A stretch of 64,000 bases of DNA, from contig NZ_QAJN01000012.1 in NCBI RefSeq assembly GCF_003852425.1, positions 293,768 to 357,767 of the forward strand. The letters run 5' to 3'. The notes under the pieces were generated by a model that had not been told where the DNA came from, did no database searches, and saw nothing but the letters and a program-made list of their open reading frames with translations. The position numbers and the translations under genes were made by a program. Below are positions 45,314 through 53,900 of this stretch, piece after piece; position 1 is the first letter of the stretch, and the number at the start of each line of letters is the position of its first letter. The stretch comes from Paucibacter sp. KBW04. GTDB lineage: Bacteria; Pseudomonadota; Gammaproteobacteria; Burkholderiales; Burkholderiaceae_C.

Positions 45314-47290
45314 TCAGGCTTTCAGCTTGCTCAGCTTGATGCTGCTGGCCTCGGCCGTCAGATAGCCCACGGCCGCGCTGAAGCCATCGTTGTAGTTGGC
45401 GCGCACCAGCGGATCCAGCGTGGCCTTGACGACTTTGTGCAACGAACCCCAGTCGCCAGGGTGCTGGAAGTTGCTGGTGATATAGGTCCAGCCATTCAAA
45501 TCATCCACCACGCCCAGGCCGGTGGCTTCGGCGCCGGCCGGCATCGAGATCAAGCGACTCAGCTGCTTGGTGTCGACGTTGTAAGCCCAGACGAAGTTGT
45601 TGACGTGATAGGCGCTGTCCTCGCCGATGAAGAGGGTGCGCAGCTTTTCTGAGAACTTGAGGTTGTCCGGGGCGGCGATCTTGTCGGCATTGGCCAGATT
45701 GCCCAGGGCATCGGCCACGGCCAGGTCTTCACCCACCAGCAAGGCCTTGGTCTGCGAGGGCACCCAGTCGCTGTTGATGGCCGCGCCCGCCGTGTCCTTC
45801 TGGCCGGCGCTCAGGGCGTGAGCCAGCACGCCGCCGGCGTTCAGGGCCTTGTCCAGGCTGACGCCATAGGCTTCGTTCCAGGCGGCATTGCCCTTGACCA
45901 TGGAGCTCTGCATGTTTTGCAGGGCCGAGTAAGCGATCTTGTCCTTGATGTTGACGGTCGTGCCTTCCATCTTGGTGAAGGCCATGCTGCCGCCCTTCAT
46001 GGCCGCGTAGCGATGGGTTTCCAGGAAGGCGGCGGCCTTTTCCATGCCGGGCTTGAGTTTGACCCATTGCACCTTGCCACCCAGATAGATCTTGGTGAAG
46101 CTGGCGTCTGCTGGGTCGGTGGTGGCCACCGTCATGATGTCGGTGGGCGAGAGGGTACCCGCCAGGGCCTCGATCTCGGCGCTGGTGGCCGAGCCCAGCT
46201 TGATCCAGCTCAGCGGCGCACCGGCAGCGGCGGGATCGATGGAGAAGCCCGCGCCCAGCTTGGCCACGTAGAGCGTGCCGGCGGAGAGGTCTTTTTCCTT
46301 GTCCGCGACAAACATGAAGAAGCCGCCGTTGGTGGCATCGTCGCCCATGATGGCGGTGCGATTGTCCGGCATGACCTGGATCAGCTCATGCGAGATGCGG
46401 CCCAGGCAGTAGTGCTTCTTGATCGTGCCCGTGCCGTCGGGGTTGACCGTCACTTCGGGCAGATGGCCGTAGTGATAGGGCTTGGCGGTGCTTTCGTCGC
46501 CGAACAAATTCTTGCTATAGGCCTTGAACATGCTGTTCGAGGCGATGGTGAAGGCGTCGGGCTCGTACTCTTCGCTGGACAGATGGGTGCCCCAGGGCGA
46601 GAGGCTGGAGCCGCAGGTGATCCACAGGCCGTGGGCGGCCGAGGTGTCGACATTGTGGTACTTGACCAGGCTCAGCTTGCCGGTGTTTTGGTCTTGATCC
46701 AGGGTCAACACGGCGATGGGCGAGGGCAGGCGGCCGTACATATCCGTCTTGCCGTCTTGCGCCCATGTCGTGTACTCAAACTGCACCACGGCGAACACGG
46801 CCTTGCCCTTGATGCCGCTGACGGTGGGGTTGGGCAAGCTCAGCAGCGAGGTGCCGTCGGGCGAGTCCGAGAAGAACTGACGCTCCTTGCCCGCCACCGA
46901 TTTGTCCACTATGGGCTGGTTCTTGATGTCCACATAGCCGCCCGCCAACACGGTGCCGCCCTTGCCGTCGGGCACTTGGCTGCCGGTCAGGAAGAAGGGC
47001 GCGTAGGCCAGCTTGAAGCTTTGCTTGCTGCCGTCGCTCAGGCCCACTTCCAGTGTGGAGGCCACATGGGTGGTGGCCATGGCGGCGGCATTCGTCAGGC
47101 CGGGGGCGGCCATGGCGCCGAAGCTGGCCGAGACCATCTGAGGCACGACGGGATCCATCACATCACCACCTCCGCAGGCGGAGAGCAGGGAGCTGGCGCC
47201 CAGGCCGCCGATGCCGGTCAAGGGCAGCATCAGGGGCGTGCCCAGGAACTTGAGGGCCTGGCGGCGCGAGGCTTGGGTGGGTTTGGACAT
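45314..47290 (-). CDS. phoX: PhoX-family phosphatase (DUF839), Tat-exported, probably a lipoprotein
   Basis: A 658-residue protein. GGAGGA ends 6 nt before the ATG at 47290, so this start is preferred over one at 47296. The signal has the twin arginines Arg9-Arg10 in ASRRQALKFLG and then a lipobox-like LSAC with Cys39, so it may be a Tat-exported lipoprotein. DUF839 features include the conserved Cys and SPWGTHLSSEEYEPDAF (about 245) and RISHELIQVMPDNRTAIMGDD (given as RISHELIQV and MPDNRTAIMGDD), with Ca/Fe-site acids expected here. PhoX enzymes release phosphate from many phosphoesters. A candidate Pho box lies upstream. Exact substrate is uncertain. Confidence 0.85.
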   Translation of the reverse strand: MSKPTQASRRQALKFLGTPLMLPLTGIGGLGASSLLSACGGGDVMDPVVPQMVSASFGAMAAPGLTNAAAMATTHVASTLEVGLSDGSKQSFKLAYAPFFLTGSQVPDGKGGTVLAGGYVDIKNQPIVDKSVAGKERQFFSDSPDGTSLLSLPNPTVSGIKGKAVFAVVQFEYTTWAQDGKTDMYGRLPSPIAVLTLDQDQNTGKLSLVKYHNVDTSAAHGLWITCGSSLSPWGTHLSSEEYEPDAFTIASNSMFKAYSKNLFGDESTAKPYHYGHLPEVTVNPDGTGTIKKHYCLGRISHELIQVMPDNRTAIMGDDATNGGFFMFVADKEKDLSAGTLYVAKLGAGFSIDPAAAGAPLSWIKLGSATSAEIEALAGTLSPTDIMTVATTDPADASFTKIYLGGKVQWVKLKPGMEKAAAFLETHRYAAMKGGSMAFTKMEGTTVNIKDKIAYSALQNMQSSMVKGNAAWNEAYGVSLDKALNAGGVLAHALSAGQKDTAGAAINSDWVPSQTKALLVGEDLAVADALGNLANADKIAAPDNLKFSEKLRTLFIGEDSAYHVNNFVWAYNVDTKQLSRLISMPAGAEATGLGVVDDLNGWTYITSNFQHPGDWGSLHKVVKATLDPLVRANYNDGFSAAVGYLTAEASSIKLSKLKA

Positions 47291-47383
47291 GAACATTCCT
47301 CCAGAATTTTTCGGTTCGGCTGGGGCAGCCGCGTGATCTGCAGCGGCGCGGTTCCGTGAAAGCCCGCGCTCGTTGTGACCGAA

Positions 47384-47416
47384 AATGTAAGAAAGAGGAA
47401 TGTCTATTTGATGACA
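47384..47416 (-). promoter_or_regulatory. Candidate Pho box and -10 of phoX
   Basis: On the - strand, TGTCAT-N5-AGACAT (47416 to 47400) gives two half-sites 11 nt apart, as in Pho boxes. The second half is one step from consensus. A TACATT -10 sits at 47389-47384, 10 nt beyond, the usual PhoB-dependent layout with no -35. Confidence 0.5.
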
Positions 47417-47444
47417 AGCCCGGCGCCCTAAGCGCCAAGCTTGT

Positions 47445-47467
47445 CGGGCTGCTTTTGCAGCAGCCCG
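47445..47467 (-). terminator. Hairpin after the BPSS1780-like gene
   Basis: Perfect 9-bp stem CGGGCTGCT (47445-47453) / AGCAGCCCG (47459-47467), 7 nt past the stop on the - strand. There is no T-run, so termination is uncertain. Confidence 0.45.
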
Positions 47468-47474
47468 TCTGGTT

Positions 47475-48290
47475 TCAGCGTTTGTCCTTCAGCAAATCGC
47501 TGGGGGCGCCGAACATAAAGCAGTCGATGAAGGTGAAGTACAGCGAGGCGTAAAACACCGTCGACAGCAGCAGGCCGCAGGCCATGGCGATGATGGGCAA
47601 GACCTGACCCAGACCCAGCAAGCCGGCCAGCAAGCTGCCGATCAAGCCCATCCCCATGATCAGCGCGCCCCACAGCAAGGCGTTGTAGGCAAAGGCGCCG
47701 CGGTTGCGCCAGACGCCCAGGGTGCTGGAGAACAGGGCCTGCATCAGGCCTTGGCCACCCCAGTGCACCAGGGCTGGCGCATGCCAGAAGGGGATGGACA
47801 GCAGGGCCGCCAAGCTCAGGCGGGTGATGGCGCCCCACAGCAGGGCGGGGTTGGCGGCGGCCTCGGCGATCTTCTCGGAGGAGGCGCCTTCGCCCATCAG
47901 CTTTTGCAGCTCGTCCATGCTGCCGCCATCGATCCAGCCGGCCACATAGCTGATGGCGATGGTGGCCAGGGCGTAGCAAGCGCCCAGCAGCAGCTGGGTG
48001 TTGCGCCGCTCGGGCGTCAGCTTGAAGGGCATCAGATAGACCGAGGCCGTGGGGGTTTGGTTTTGTAAGACCAGATGGGTGGCCAGCATAAAGCCCAGGG
48101 AGAGCTGGGGCAGGGCCATCAGCAAGAGCATGACGCCCACGGCCGGCACCATCAGCAGCAGCATGGAGGCGAACAGAAAGAGCGAGAACAGGCCGGCCAG
48201 GGCCATGGGTCGGCGCTGGAAGATCTTGAAGCCGTGCCGTATCCACAACATGCCGTTGCGGGCGGGCACGGTTTGCAGGTGCAACATCAT
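47475..48290 (-). CDS. BPSS1780-family membrane protein
   Basis: A 271-residue protein started at the double ATG at 48290/48287 (MMLHLQTVPARNGMLWI). The frame extends to 48350, but those residues are Ser/Pro/Thr-rich and less likely to be coding. The N-terminal segment VPARNGMLWIRHGFKIFQRRP followed by membrane helices is the recognisable pattern of the BPSS1780 family of betaproteobacteria. About six helices follow, including FYASLYFTFIDCFMF near the C-terminus. The function is unknown. It lies between thrB and phoX, all on the same strand. Confidence 0.82.
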   Translation of the reverse strand: MMLHLQTVPARNGMLWIRHGFKIFQRRPMALAGLFSLFLFASMLLLMVPAVGVMLLLMALPQLSLGFMLATHLVLQNQTPTASVYLMPFKLTPERRNTQLLLGACYALATIAISYVAGWIDGGSMDELQKLMGEGASSEKIAEAAANPALLWGAITRLSLAALLSIPFWHAPALVHWGGQGLMQALFSSTLGVWRNRGAFAYNALLWGALIMGMGLIGSLLAGLLGLGQVLPIIAMACGLLLSTVFYASLYFTFIDCFMFGAPSDLLKDKR

Positions 48291-48421
48291 CGGAGGGGTC
48301 GTGCTCAAGATGGAAGGCTCAAGAGTAGAAGGGTTCAAGGGGGCGGACAAGCGTGGATTGCGGGCGCGAGGCAGGCGGGTGACTTTTTGCGCGGGATGCG
48401 TGTGAATTTGACGTCAGCTGC

Positions 48422-49477
48422 TCAGCCCTGCGGCATGGCATGCCAGGGGCTGCGAATGCGTTCTAGCAAAACCCGTTCGAAATGAGCCGGGTCGTGCGGC
48501 GTCAACAAGGCGGCGTCGCGCGGCAGATGGACGTCCCACAGGCGCGAGACCCAAAAGCGCAGGGCGGCGGCACGCAGCAAGGCGGGCAGCAGGCGATGCT
48601 CGGTGCCGCTCAAGGGGCGCACACCCTCGTAGGCTTGGACAAAAGCCTGGGCGCGGGCCTCGTCCAGGCGGCCGCTGGCCAGGTCTATGCACCAGTCATT
48701 GAGGCAAACGGCCAGGTCGAACAGCCAGGTGTCGACGCCGGCGAAGTAGAAGTCGAAGAAGCCGCTCAGGCGCTCGCGGCCGGGGAGACCCAAGTCCACG
48801 ACGGGCCGCTCCCGAGTGGACGGCACCCCCTCGGGGGGGCTGTCGCTTGGCGACAGCTCAGGGGGCACACATTCAAACATGACGTTGTCGCGGAACAGAT
48901 CGGCATGGATGGGGCCGCTTGGCAGCTCCGCATAGCTGGCCGAGGCGGCTAGCTGCTGCTGATAACTCAGCTCGCTTTGCAGCAGCTGGGCACGGGAGGC
49001 GTCCAGATGCGGCAGCAGCACCGGCACCGTCTCGGTCCACCAGGCCAGACCACGCAGATTGGGCTGGTGCAGGGGGAAGTCCTGGCCGGCCAGATGCATG
49101 CGCGCCAAGGCCGCCCCCACTTGCTCGCAATGGAAGAGATCGGGCGCCAGCTGGTGGCCGCCGCGCAGCTTGTTCACGAGGGCGCAGGGCTTGCCTTGCA
49201 GCTCGAAAAGGATCTCGCCCTCGGCATCGGCCTGCGGGTCGGGCACGGCCAGGCCGCGCGCGGCCAGATGCTTCATCAGCTGCAGATAAAAGGGCAGCTG
49301 GGCAAAGCTCAGGCGCTCGAACACCGTCAGCACAAACTCGCCGCGGTCGGTGTCCAGAAAGTAGTTGGTGTTCTCAATACCTGCCTTGATGCCACGCAGG
49401 CTTAGCAGGGTGCCCAACTGCAGGCGTGAGACCAGGGCTTGGGCCTGGGCCGTGGAGACTTCGGTAAATACGGCCAT
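48422..49477 (-). CDS. thrB: Homoserine kinase (APH-fold type) with a 32-residue insertion
   Basis: This ThrB type phosphorylates homoserine for threonine synthesis. The 351-residue protein starts at the ATG at 49477 (MAVFTEVSTAQAQALVSRL). The kinase core has RGIKAGIENTNYFLDT (about 27-42), the catalytic loop GPIHADLFRDNVMF (about 188-201) and FFDFYFAGVDTWLFDLA (about 240), which binds metal. Family members are near 317-320 residues. The excess is explained by residues 203-234, a Pro/Ser/Glu/Arg-rich stretch inserted between the catalytic loop and the metal-binding strand. That stretch is encoded by a palindrome-rich 96-nt block. Whether the enzyme stays active is not certain; the frame is kept. 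Confidence 0.92.
   Translation of the reverse strand: MAVFTEVSTAQAQALVSRLQLGTLLSLRGIKAGIENTNYFLDTDRGEFVLTVFERLSFAQLPFYLQLMKHLAARGLAVPDPQADAEGEILFELQGKPCALVNKLRGGHQLAPDLFHCEQVGAALARMHLAGQDFPLHQPNLRGLAWWTETVPVLLPHLDASRAQLLQSELSYQQQLAASASYAELPSGPIHADLFRDNVMFECVPPELSPSDSPPEGVPSTRERPVVDLGLPGRERLSGFFDFYFAGVDTWLFDLAVCLNDWCIDLASGRLDEARAQAFVQAYEGVRPLSGTEHRLLPALLRAAALRFWVSRLWDVHLPRDAALLTPHDPAHFERVLLERIRSPWHAMPQG
48776..48871 (-). repeat. 96-nt palindrome-rich element inserted in frame within thrB
   Basis: The block encodes ThrB residues 203-234 (CVPPELSPSDSPPEGVPSTR then ERPVVDLGLPGR). It contains a perfect 7-bp hairpin CTGTCGC-TTG-GCGACAG (48840-48856), a CCCCC/GGGGG stem just beside it, and CAGGGGG/CCCCCT outer complementarity. 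Such structure is typical of dispersed intergenic palindromes in Burkholderiales. Here it sits inside an essential-pathway gene and is translated. Confidence 0.8.
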
Positions 49478-49622
49478 ATCAATGTGCGCTTGTGCGCTTG
49501 AGCGCATTTTGGGCTTTGGGCTCTGGCTGTCAGCGGCGGCAAGACGGGCCCCTGGGGCCCAAGCTTGCTAGGGGCCTGGCCGGAGAGGCCGGGGCCGAAA
49601 GCGTGACAGAGCTGCGGATGGA

Positions 49623-50000
49623 TCAGAAAGTCAGCAAACGCCAGACTCTTTGACCCGCCGCGCCACGACTGGCGCCATTGCCGATTGAAGGATCGCGACT
49701 CGCGTCGCCCATGATGATTTCGTAGCCGGGTAGCGAGCTGTTCTTGGGCTGGACCGTGACCTTCTGGGTCTGGCCGCGCACGCGCACTTCTTCGACACGG
49801 TTGCTGTCGTCCTCGATCACCGTTTGCTGCACCTTGGCGTCCGGCACCTTTTGCTGCTGCTTGGGCTCATCGGCCTCGCGCGGCTCGGCCGCCAGGGCCT
49901 GGCCCTGGCTCAGGCACAGGGCCGCCAGGCTCAAGGCGGTCAGGGCTGCCGTCCGGGCCAAGGCGAGGGACGGTGTGTTCGAGGAGAAGTTGCTAGCCAT
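49623..50000 (-). CDS. DUF2782-like periplasmic protein
   Basis: A 125-residue protein with a Sec signal peptide (about 1-38, ending QGQALAAEP). A linker rich in Gln, Lys and Glu follows, then a short beta domain: QTVIEDDSNRVEEVRVRGQT (about 58-77) and KVTVQPKNSSLPGYEIIMGD. That domain and its place between thrB and polA resemble the small DUF2782 genes found beside polA and thrB in other Proteobacteria. The function is unknown. It is divergent from polA (86 bp between starts). Confidence 0.78.
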   Translation of the reverse strand: MASNFSSNTPSLALARTAALTALSLAALCLSQGQALAAEPREADEPKQQQKVPDAKVQQTVIEDDSNRVEEVRVRGQTQKVTVQPKNSSLPGYEIIMGDASRDPSIGNGASRGAAGQRVWRLLTF

Positions 50001-50086
50001 GGGCTCATTCTATTCTGCCGCCCGGCTTGGGGCCTCTGGCGCCGCATGCTGCGACACAGGCTGTGCGCTGCACGACAATGCGGGCC

Positions 50087-52837
50087 ATGAGCAAACCCAT
50101 TCTTCTGCTGGTCGACGGTTCCAGCTACTTGTACCGTGCCTATCACGCCATGCCCGATCTGCGTGGCCCGGAAGGCGTGCCCACCGGCGCCATCCACGGC
50201 ATGGTGGCCATGATGAAGCGCCTGCGTGATCAGGTGGCGGCCGAACATGCGGTGTGCGTTTTTGATGCCAAGGGCCCGACCTTCCGCGACGAGTGGTACC
50301 CCGAGTACAAGGCTCAGCGCGCCCCCATGCCCGACGCCTTGCGCGAGCAAATCGCCCCCATCCACGAAGTCGTCAAGCTCTTGGGCTGGCCGATTCTGGA
50401 GGTGCCCGGCATCGAGGCGGACGACGCCATCGGCACCCTGGCCCGGGTGGCGGCCGAGGCCGGCCATGCGGTGGTGGTGTCCACCGGCGACAAGGACCTG
50501 GCGCAGTTGGTGACGCCCGATATCACCCTCATCAACACCATGAGCAACGAGACGCTGGACATCCCCGGCGTGATCGCCAAGTTCGGCGTGCCGCCGGAGC
50601 GCATCATCGACTACCTGACCCTGATGGGCGACACGGTGGACAACGTGCCCGGCGTCGAGAAGGTGGGCCCCAAGACGGCGGCCAAGTGGATTGCCGAATA
50701 CGGCTCGCTGGACGGCGTGATCGCCAGCGCCGACAAGATCAAGGGCGTGGCCGGTGAAAACCTGCGCAAGGCTCTGGACTGGCTGCCCATGGGCCGCAAG
50801 CTGGTCACCGTCAAGCTGGACTGCGATCTCACGGGCCATGTGCCGCAATGGCCGGCGCTGGAGGCCCTGGCCTTGCGTGAGGTGGACTTGGCCGGCTTGC
50901 AGGACTTCTACACCCGCTACGGCTTCAAAACCTGGCTGAAGGAGGTCAGCACCGCGCTGGCGCCCAAGCCGGAGGCCGCGCCGGCCAGCGGCGATTTGTT
51001 TGCCGACCTGCCTGCGCCCGCCGCTGCGCTGGAAAAGCGCTACGAAACCATTTTGAATTGGCCGAGCTTCGATGCCTGGCTGGCCAAGCTGCAGGCCGCG
51101 CCCCTCGTGGCTCTGGACACCGAGACCGATTCCCTGGAGCCCATGCTGGCCCGCATCGTCGGCATCTCTTTCAGCATCAAGGCCGGTGAGGCGGCCTACA
51201 TCCCCTTGCGTCACGAGGGGCCGGATGCCCCTCAGCAGCTGCCGCTGGACGAGGTGCTGGCCAAGCTCAAACCCTGGCTGGAGGACGCGAACGCGCCCAA
51301 GCTGGGTCAGAACCTCAAGTACGACACCCATGTGTTCGCCAACCATGGCATCGCCTTGCGCGGTGTGCAGCACGACACCATGCTGCAAAGCTATGTGCTG
51401 GAGGCGCACAAAACCCACGGCCTGGGTGCCTTGGGCGAGCGCTATCTGGGTCGGGCGGGCGTCAGCTACGAAGACCTGTGCGGCAAGGGCGTCAACCAGA
51501 TTCCTTTTGCCCAGGTGGAGGTGGCCAAGGCGGCCGACTATTCGGCCGAAGACTCGGATATGTGCTTGCAGGTGCATGAGCAGCTGTGGCCGCAGCTGCA
51601 AGCCGAGCCGGGTTTGCTGCGCGTCTACCGCGATATCGAAATGCCCACCAGCGCCTTGCTGGCCCGCATCGAAACGACCGGGGTCTTGATCGACGCCGCC
51701 CGCTTGCAGGCCCAGAGCCATGAGCTGGGCCAACGTCTGCTGGCGCTGGAGCAGGAGGCTTATGACATCGCCGGTCAGCCCTTCAATCTGGGCAGCCCCA
51801 AGCAGATCGGCGAGATTTTGTTCACCAAGCTGGGCCTGCCCGTGGTCAAGAAGACCGCCACCGGCGCGCCGTCCACCGATGAAGAGGTGCTGGACAAGCT
51901 GGCCATGGACTATCCCCTGCCGGCCAAGATCCTGGAGTACCGCGGCCTGGCCAAGCTTAAGAGCACCTATACCGACAAGCTGCCCTTGATGATTAACGCC
52001 CAAACCCAGCGGGTGCATACCAACTATGCGCAGGCGGTGGCGGTGACGGGGCGCCTGTCCAGCAATGATCCGAACTTGCAAAACATCCCCATCCGCACGG
52101 CCGAGGGCAGGCGTGTGCGCGAGGCTTTTGTGGCACCGGCCGGCCATGTCATCGTCAGCGCCGACTATTCGCAGATCGAGCTGCGCATCATGGCCCATAT
52201 CAGCGAAGACCCGGGCCTCTTGCGCGCCTTTGGCGAGGGCCTGGACGTGCACCGCGCCACCGCCTCTGAGGTCTTCCAGACGCCCCTGGCCGAGGTCACC
52301 AGCGAACAACGCCGTTATGCCAAGACCATCAATTTCGGTCTGATCTACGGCATGGGCGCCTTCGGCCTGGCGCAGTCGCTAGGCATCGAGCAAAAGGCGG
52401 CGCGCGACTATATCGACCTCTACTTCAACCGCTTTGCCGGTGTGAAGCACTATATGGACACGACCAAGGCTCGCGCGGCCGAGCTGGGCTATGTGGAAAC
52501 CTTGTTTGGCCGCCGCATCTATCTGCCCGAGATCCGCGGCGGCAATGGCCCGCGCAAAGCGGGTGCGGAGCGCCAGTCCATCAACGCGCCCATGCAGGGC
52601 ACGGCGGCAGACCTGATCAAGCTGGCCATGATTGCGGTGCAGGCCGCGCTAGACGAGCAGGGCAAACAGACGCGCATCGTCATGCAGGTGCACGATGAAC
52701 TGGTGTTCGAGGTGCCCGAGGCGGAGCTGGACTGGGTCAAGACCGAGGTGCCGCTTCTCATGGCTGGCGTGGCCCAGCTCAAAGTTCCTTTGCTGGCCGA
52801 GGTGGGTGTGGGCAGCAACTGGGACGAAGCGCACTGA
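50087..52837 (+). CDS. polA: DNA polymerase I
   Basis: A 916-residue three-domain enzyme for Okazaki-fragment processing and repair, started at the ATG at 50087 (MSKPILLLVDGSSYLYRAY). The 5'-3' exonuclease domain occupies about 1-290 (FDAKGPTFRDEWYPEYKAQR, YLTLMGDTVDNVPGVEKVG). The proofreading domain at about 335-500 keeps the Asp-X-Glu of ALDTETDSLEP, so it should be active. The polymerase domain follows with SADYSQIELRIMAHIS (motif A), RYAKTINFGLIYGMGAFGL (motif B/O-helix) and MQVHDELVFEV (motif C). A strong terminator follows. Confidence 0.98.
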   Translation: MSKPILLLVDGSSYLYRAYHAMPDLRGPEGVPTGAIHGMVAMMKRLRDQVAAEHAVCVFDAKGPTFRDEWYPEYKAQRAPMPDALREQIAPIHEVVKLLGWPILEVPGIEADDAIGTLARVAAEAGHAVVVSTGDKDLAQLVTPDITLINTMSNETLDIPGVIAKFGVPPERIIDYLTLMGDTVDNVPGVEKVGPKTAAKWIAEYGSLDGVIASADKIKGVAGENLRKALDWLPMGRKLVTVKLDCDLTGHVPQWPALEALALREVDLAGLQDFYTRYGFKTWLKEVSTALAPKPEAAPASGDLFADLPAPAAALEKRYETILNWPSFDAWLAKLQAAPLVALDTETDSLEPMLARIVGISFSIKAGEAAYIPLRHEGPDAPQQLPLDEVLAKLKPWLEDANAPKLGQNLKYDTHVFANHGIALRGVQHDTMLQSYVLEAHKTHGLGALGERYLGRAGVSYEDLCGKGVNQIPFAQVEVAKAADYSAEDSDMCLQVHEQLWPQLQAEPGLLRVYRDIEMPTSALLARIETTGVLIDAARLQAQSHELGQRLLALEQEAYDIAGQPFNLGSPKQIGEILFTKLGLPVVKKTATGAPSTDEEVLDKLAMDYPLPAKILEYRGLAKLKSTYTDKLPLMINAQTQRVHTNYAQAVAVTGRLSSNDPNLQNIPIRTAEGRRVREAFVAPAGHVIVSADYSQIELRIMAHISEDPGLLRAFGEGLDVHRATASEVFQTPLAEVTSEQRRYAKTINFGLIYGMGAFGLAQSLGIEQKAARDYIDLYFNRFAGVKHYMDTTKARAAELGYVETLFGRRIYLPEIRGGNGPRKAGAERQSINAPMQGTAADLIKLAMIAVQAALDEQGKQTRIVMQVHDELVFEVPEAELDWVKTEVPLLMAGVAQLKVPLLAEVGVGSNWDEAH

Positions 52838-52860
52838 AGCTAGGTCCGCTGTGGCTTGCC

Positions 52861-52896
52861 ATGAAGGGCGGCGGCAAGCCGCCCTTCATGCTTTTT
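52861..52896 (+). terminator. Strong rho-independent terminator after polA
   Basis: Perfect 12-bp stem ATGAAGGGCGGC (52861-52872) / GCCGCCCTTCAT (52878-52889) with a 5-nt loop, followed by GCTTTTT. It lies 24 nt past the polA stop. The remaining 220 bp to the PEP-CTERM gene hold no other gene. Confidence 0.92.
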
Positions 52897-53117
52897 GGCG
52901 CCTGCATTTTCACTGGCGTGGAAACGTTTTTCCTGATTGCGTGAATACCGCTGCGTATAACGGTTATGTCTCGGGGTAAACCATGATTTGAAGCTAGGGG
53001 GGAGCGGCGTTTCTAGGGGCAAGCGCTAGGGTTTGAATGAACAATTCGTGACAAATTTCATGGTGGGCGGGAAAGATCGTTCCGGCCATGACTATTTTTT
53101 AGGGAAGAGGATTTCAA

Positions 53118-53765
53118 ATGAAATTTCAGTCTTTGAGCCAAAAGCTCAGCCTGTCTGCCTTGGCGGTGTGTGCCTTGGCCTTCGCTGCTCAAGCGCAGGC
53201 GGCCAGCGCAATTTCTCCCACTCATCGCCTGCAGAGCCTGCCCGCCTCCTTGGCGGCGGTGACGCCCACGGCGGCAAGCACCTTGGTCGTCGATGTCACC
53301 AACATCCAAAGCGTTGACGAGCTGGGCTCCCCCGATAACACGGTCTTGACCTTCAATGTGGGGGCCAATACGGTGATCAACTCGCTCACCTGGGATGTCA
53401 GCCTTCGTGCCAACAGCCCGAGCTGGTTGTCGGAAATTCAGGTCTCCTTCGGCAGCACCTCGGGCACCGACGGCGTGACCTTCTCGCCCGGCTTTGGTGA
53501 TGACAACTCCGGCATCGGCTCCTACAGCGGCAGCGCCAATCTGGCCGACTACGGTCTTGAGTTCCAAGTCGGTGCCGATGGCATCTTGCGCCTGGAATTC
53601 CATGAAGGCTTTTACGACGGTGCCAACCCGGTGGACGGTGTTTGGACCGGTGGCACACTGACTTTTGGCATCACCCAAGCCGTGCCCGAGCCCTCGACCT
53701 ACGGCCTGATGGCTCTGGGCCTGATCGGCGTGGGCTTCATCGCCCGCCGCCGCAAGTCGGCCTGA
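53118..53765 (+). CDS. PEP-CTERM sorting-domain protein (exported)
   Basis: A 215-residue secreted protein. The signal peptide covers about residues 1-28, ending in AQAQA. The middle is a beta-rich domain of Gly, Ser, Thr and Asp, with no Cys outside the signal. The C-terminal sorting signal is textbook: VPEPSTYG at residues 189-196, a hydrophobic helix and the basic end ARRRKSA. In PEP-CTERM systems an exosortase (EpsH/XrtA) processes this tail and delivers the protein to the surface, often with exopolysaccharide. No exosortase gene is in the window. No sigma-54 promoter was visible upstream. It has its own terminator. A biofilm or matrix role is inferred. Confidence 0.93.
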   Translation: MKFQSLSQKLSLSALAVCALAFAAQAQAASAISPTHRLQSLPASLAAVTPTAASTLVVDVTNIQSVDELGSPDNTVLTFNVGANTVINSLTWDVSLRANSPSWLSEIQVSFGSTSGTDGVTFSPGFGDDNSGIGSYSGSANLADYGLEFQVGADGILRLEFHEGFYDGANPVDGVWTGGTLTFGITQAVPEPSTYGLMALGLIGVGFIARRRKSA

Positions 53766-53785
53766 TCCCTGGCGTATCAATGCCT

Positions 53786-53822
53786 AGCCCAGTCGGCCAC
53801 AAGGCCGGCTGGGCTTTTTTTC
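53786..53822 (+). terminator. Rho-independent terminator of the PEP-CTERM gene
   Basis: 13-bp stem AGCCCAGTCGGCC (53786-53798) / GGCCGGCTGGGCT (53803-53815) with one G-T wobble and an ACAA loop, then a run of T to 53821. Confidence 0.93.
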
Positions 53823-53900
53823 GCCTTGTTTTTGGCGACTTGGGTCGGCAGGATGGCCGACCGAGACGGCCGGCGCGAAGGCCTCAGTTAGCATGACGAG

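Noticed and set aside
45818..47359. 513-codon frame antisense to phoX
   Set aside because: Glycine/histidine-rich low-complexity product; phoX is supported by its signal and DUF839 motifs.
49940..52309. 789-codon frame antisense to polA
   Set aside because: No domain similarity seen; polA on the other strand has every motif.
52897..53117. Sigma-54 promoter upstream of the PEP-CTERM gene
   Set aside because: Nearest match (TGGCGT then CGTT) fails both the -24 GG and -12 GC spacing; not supported.
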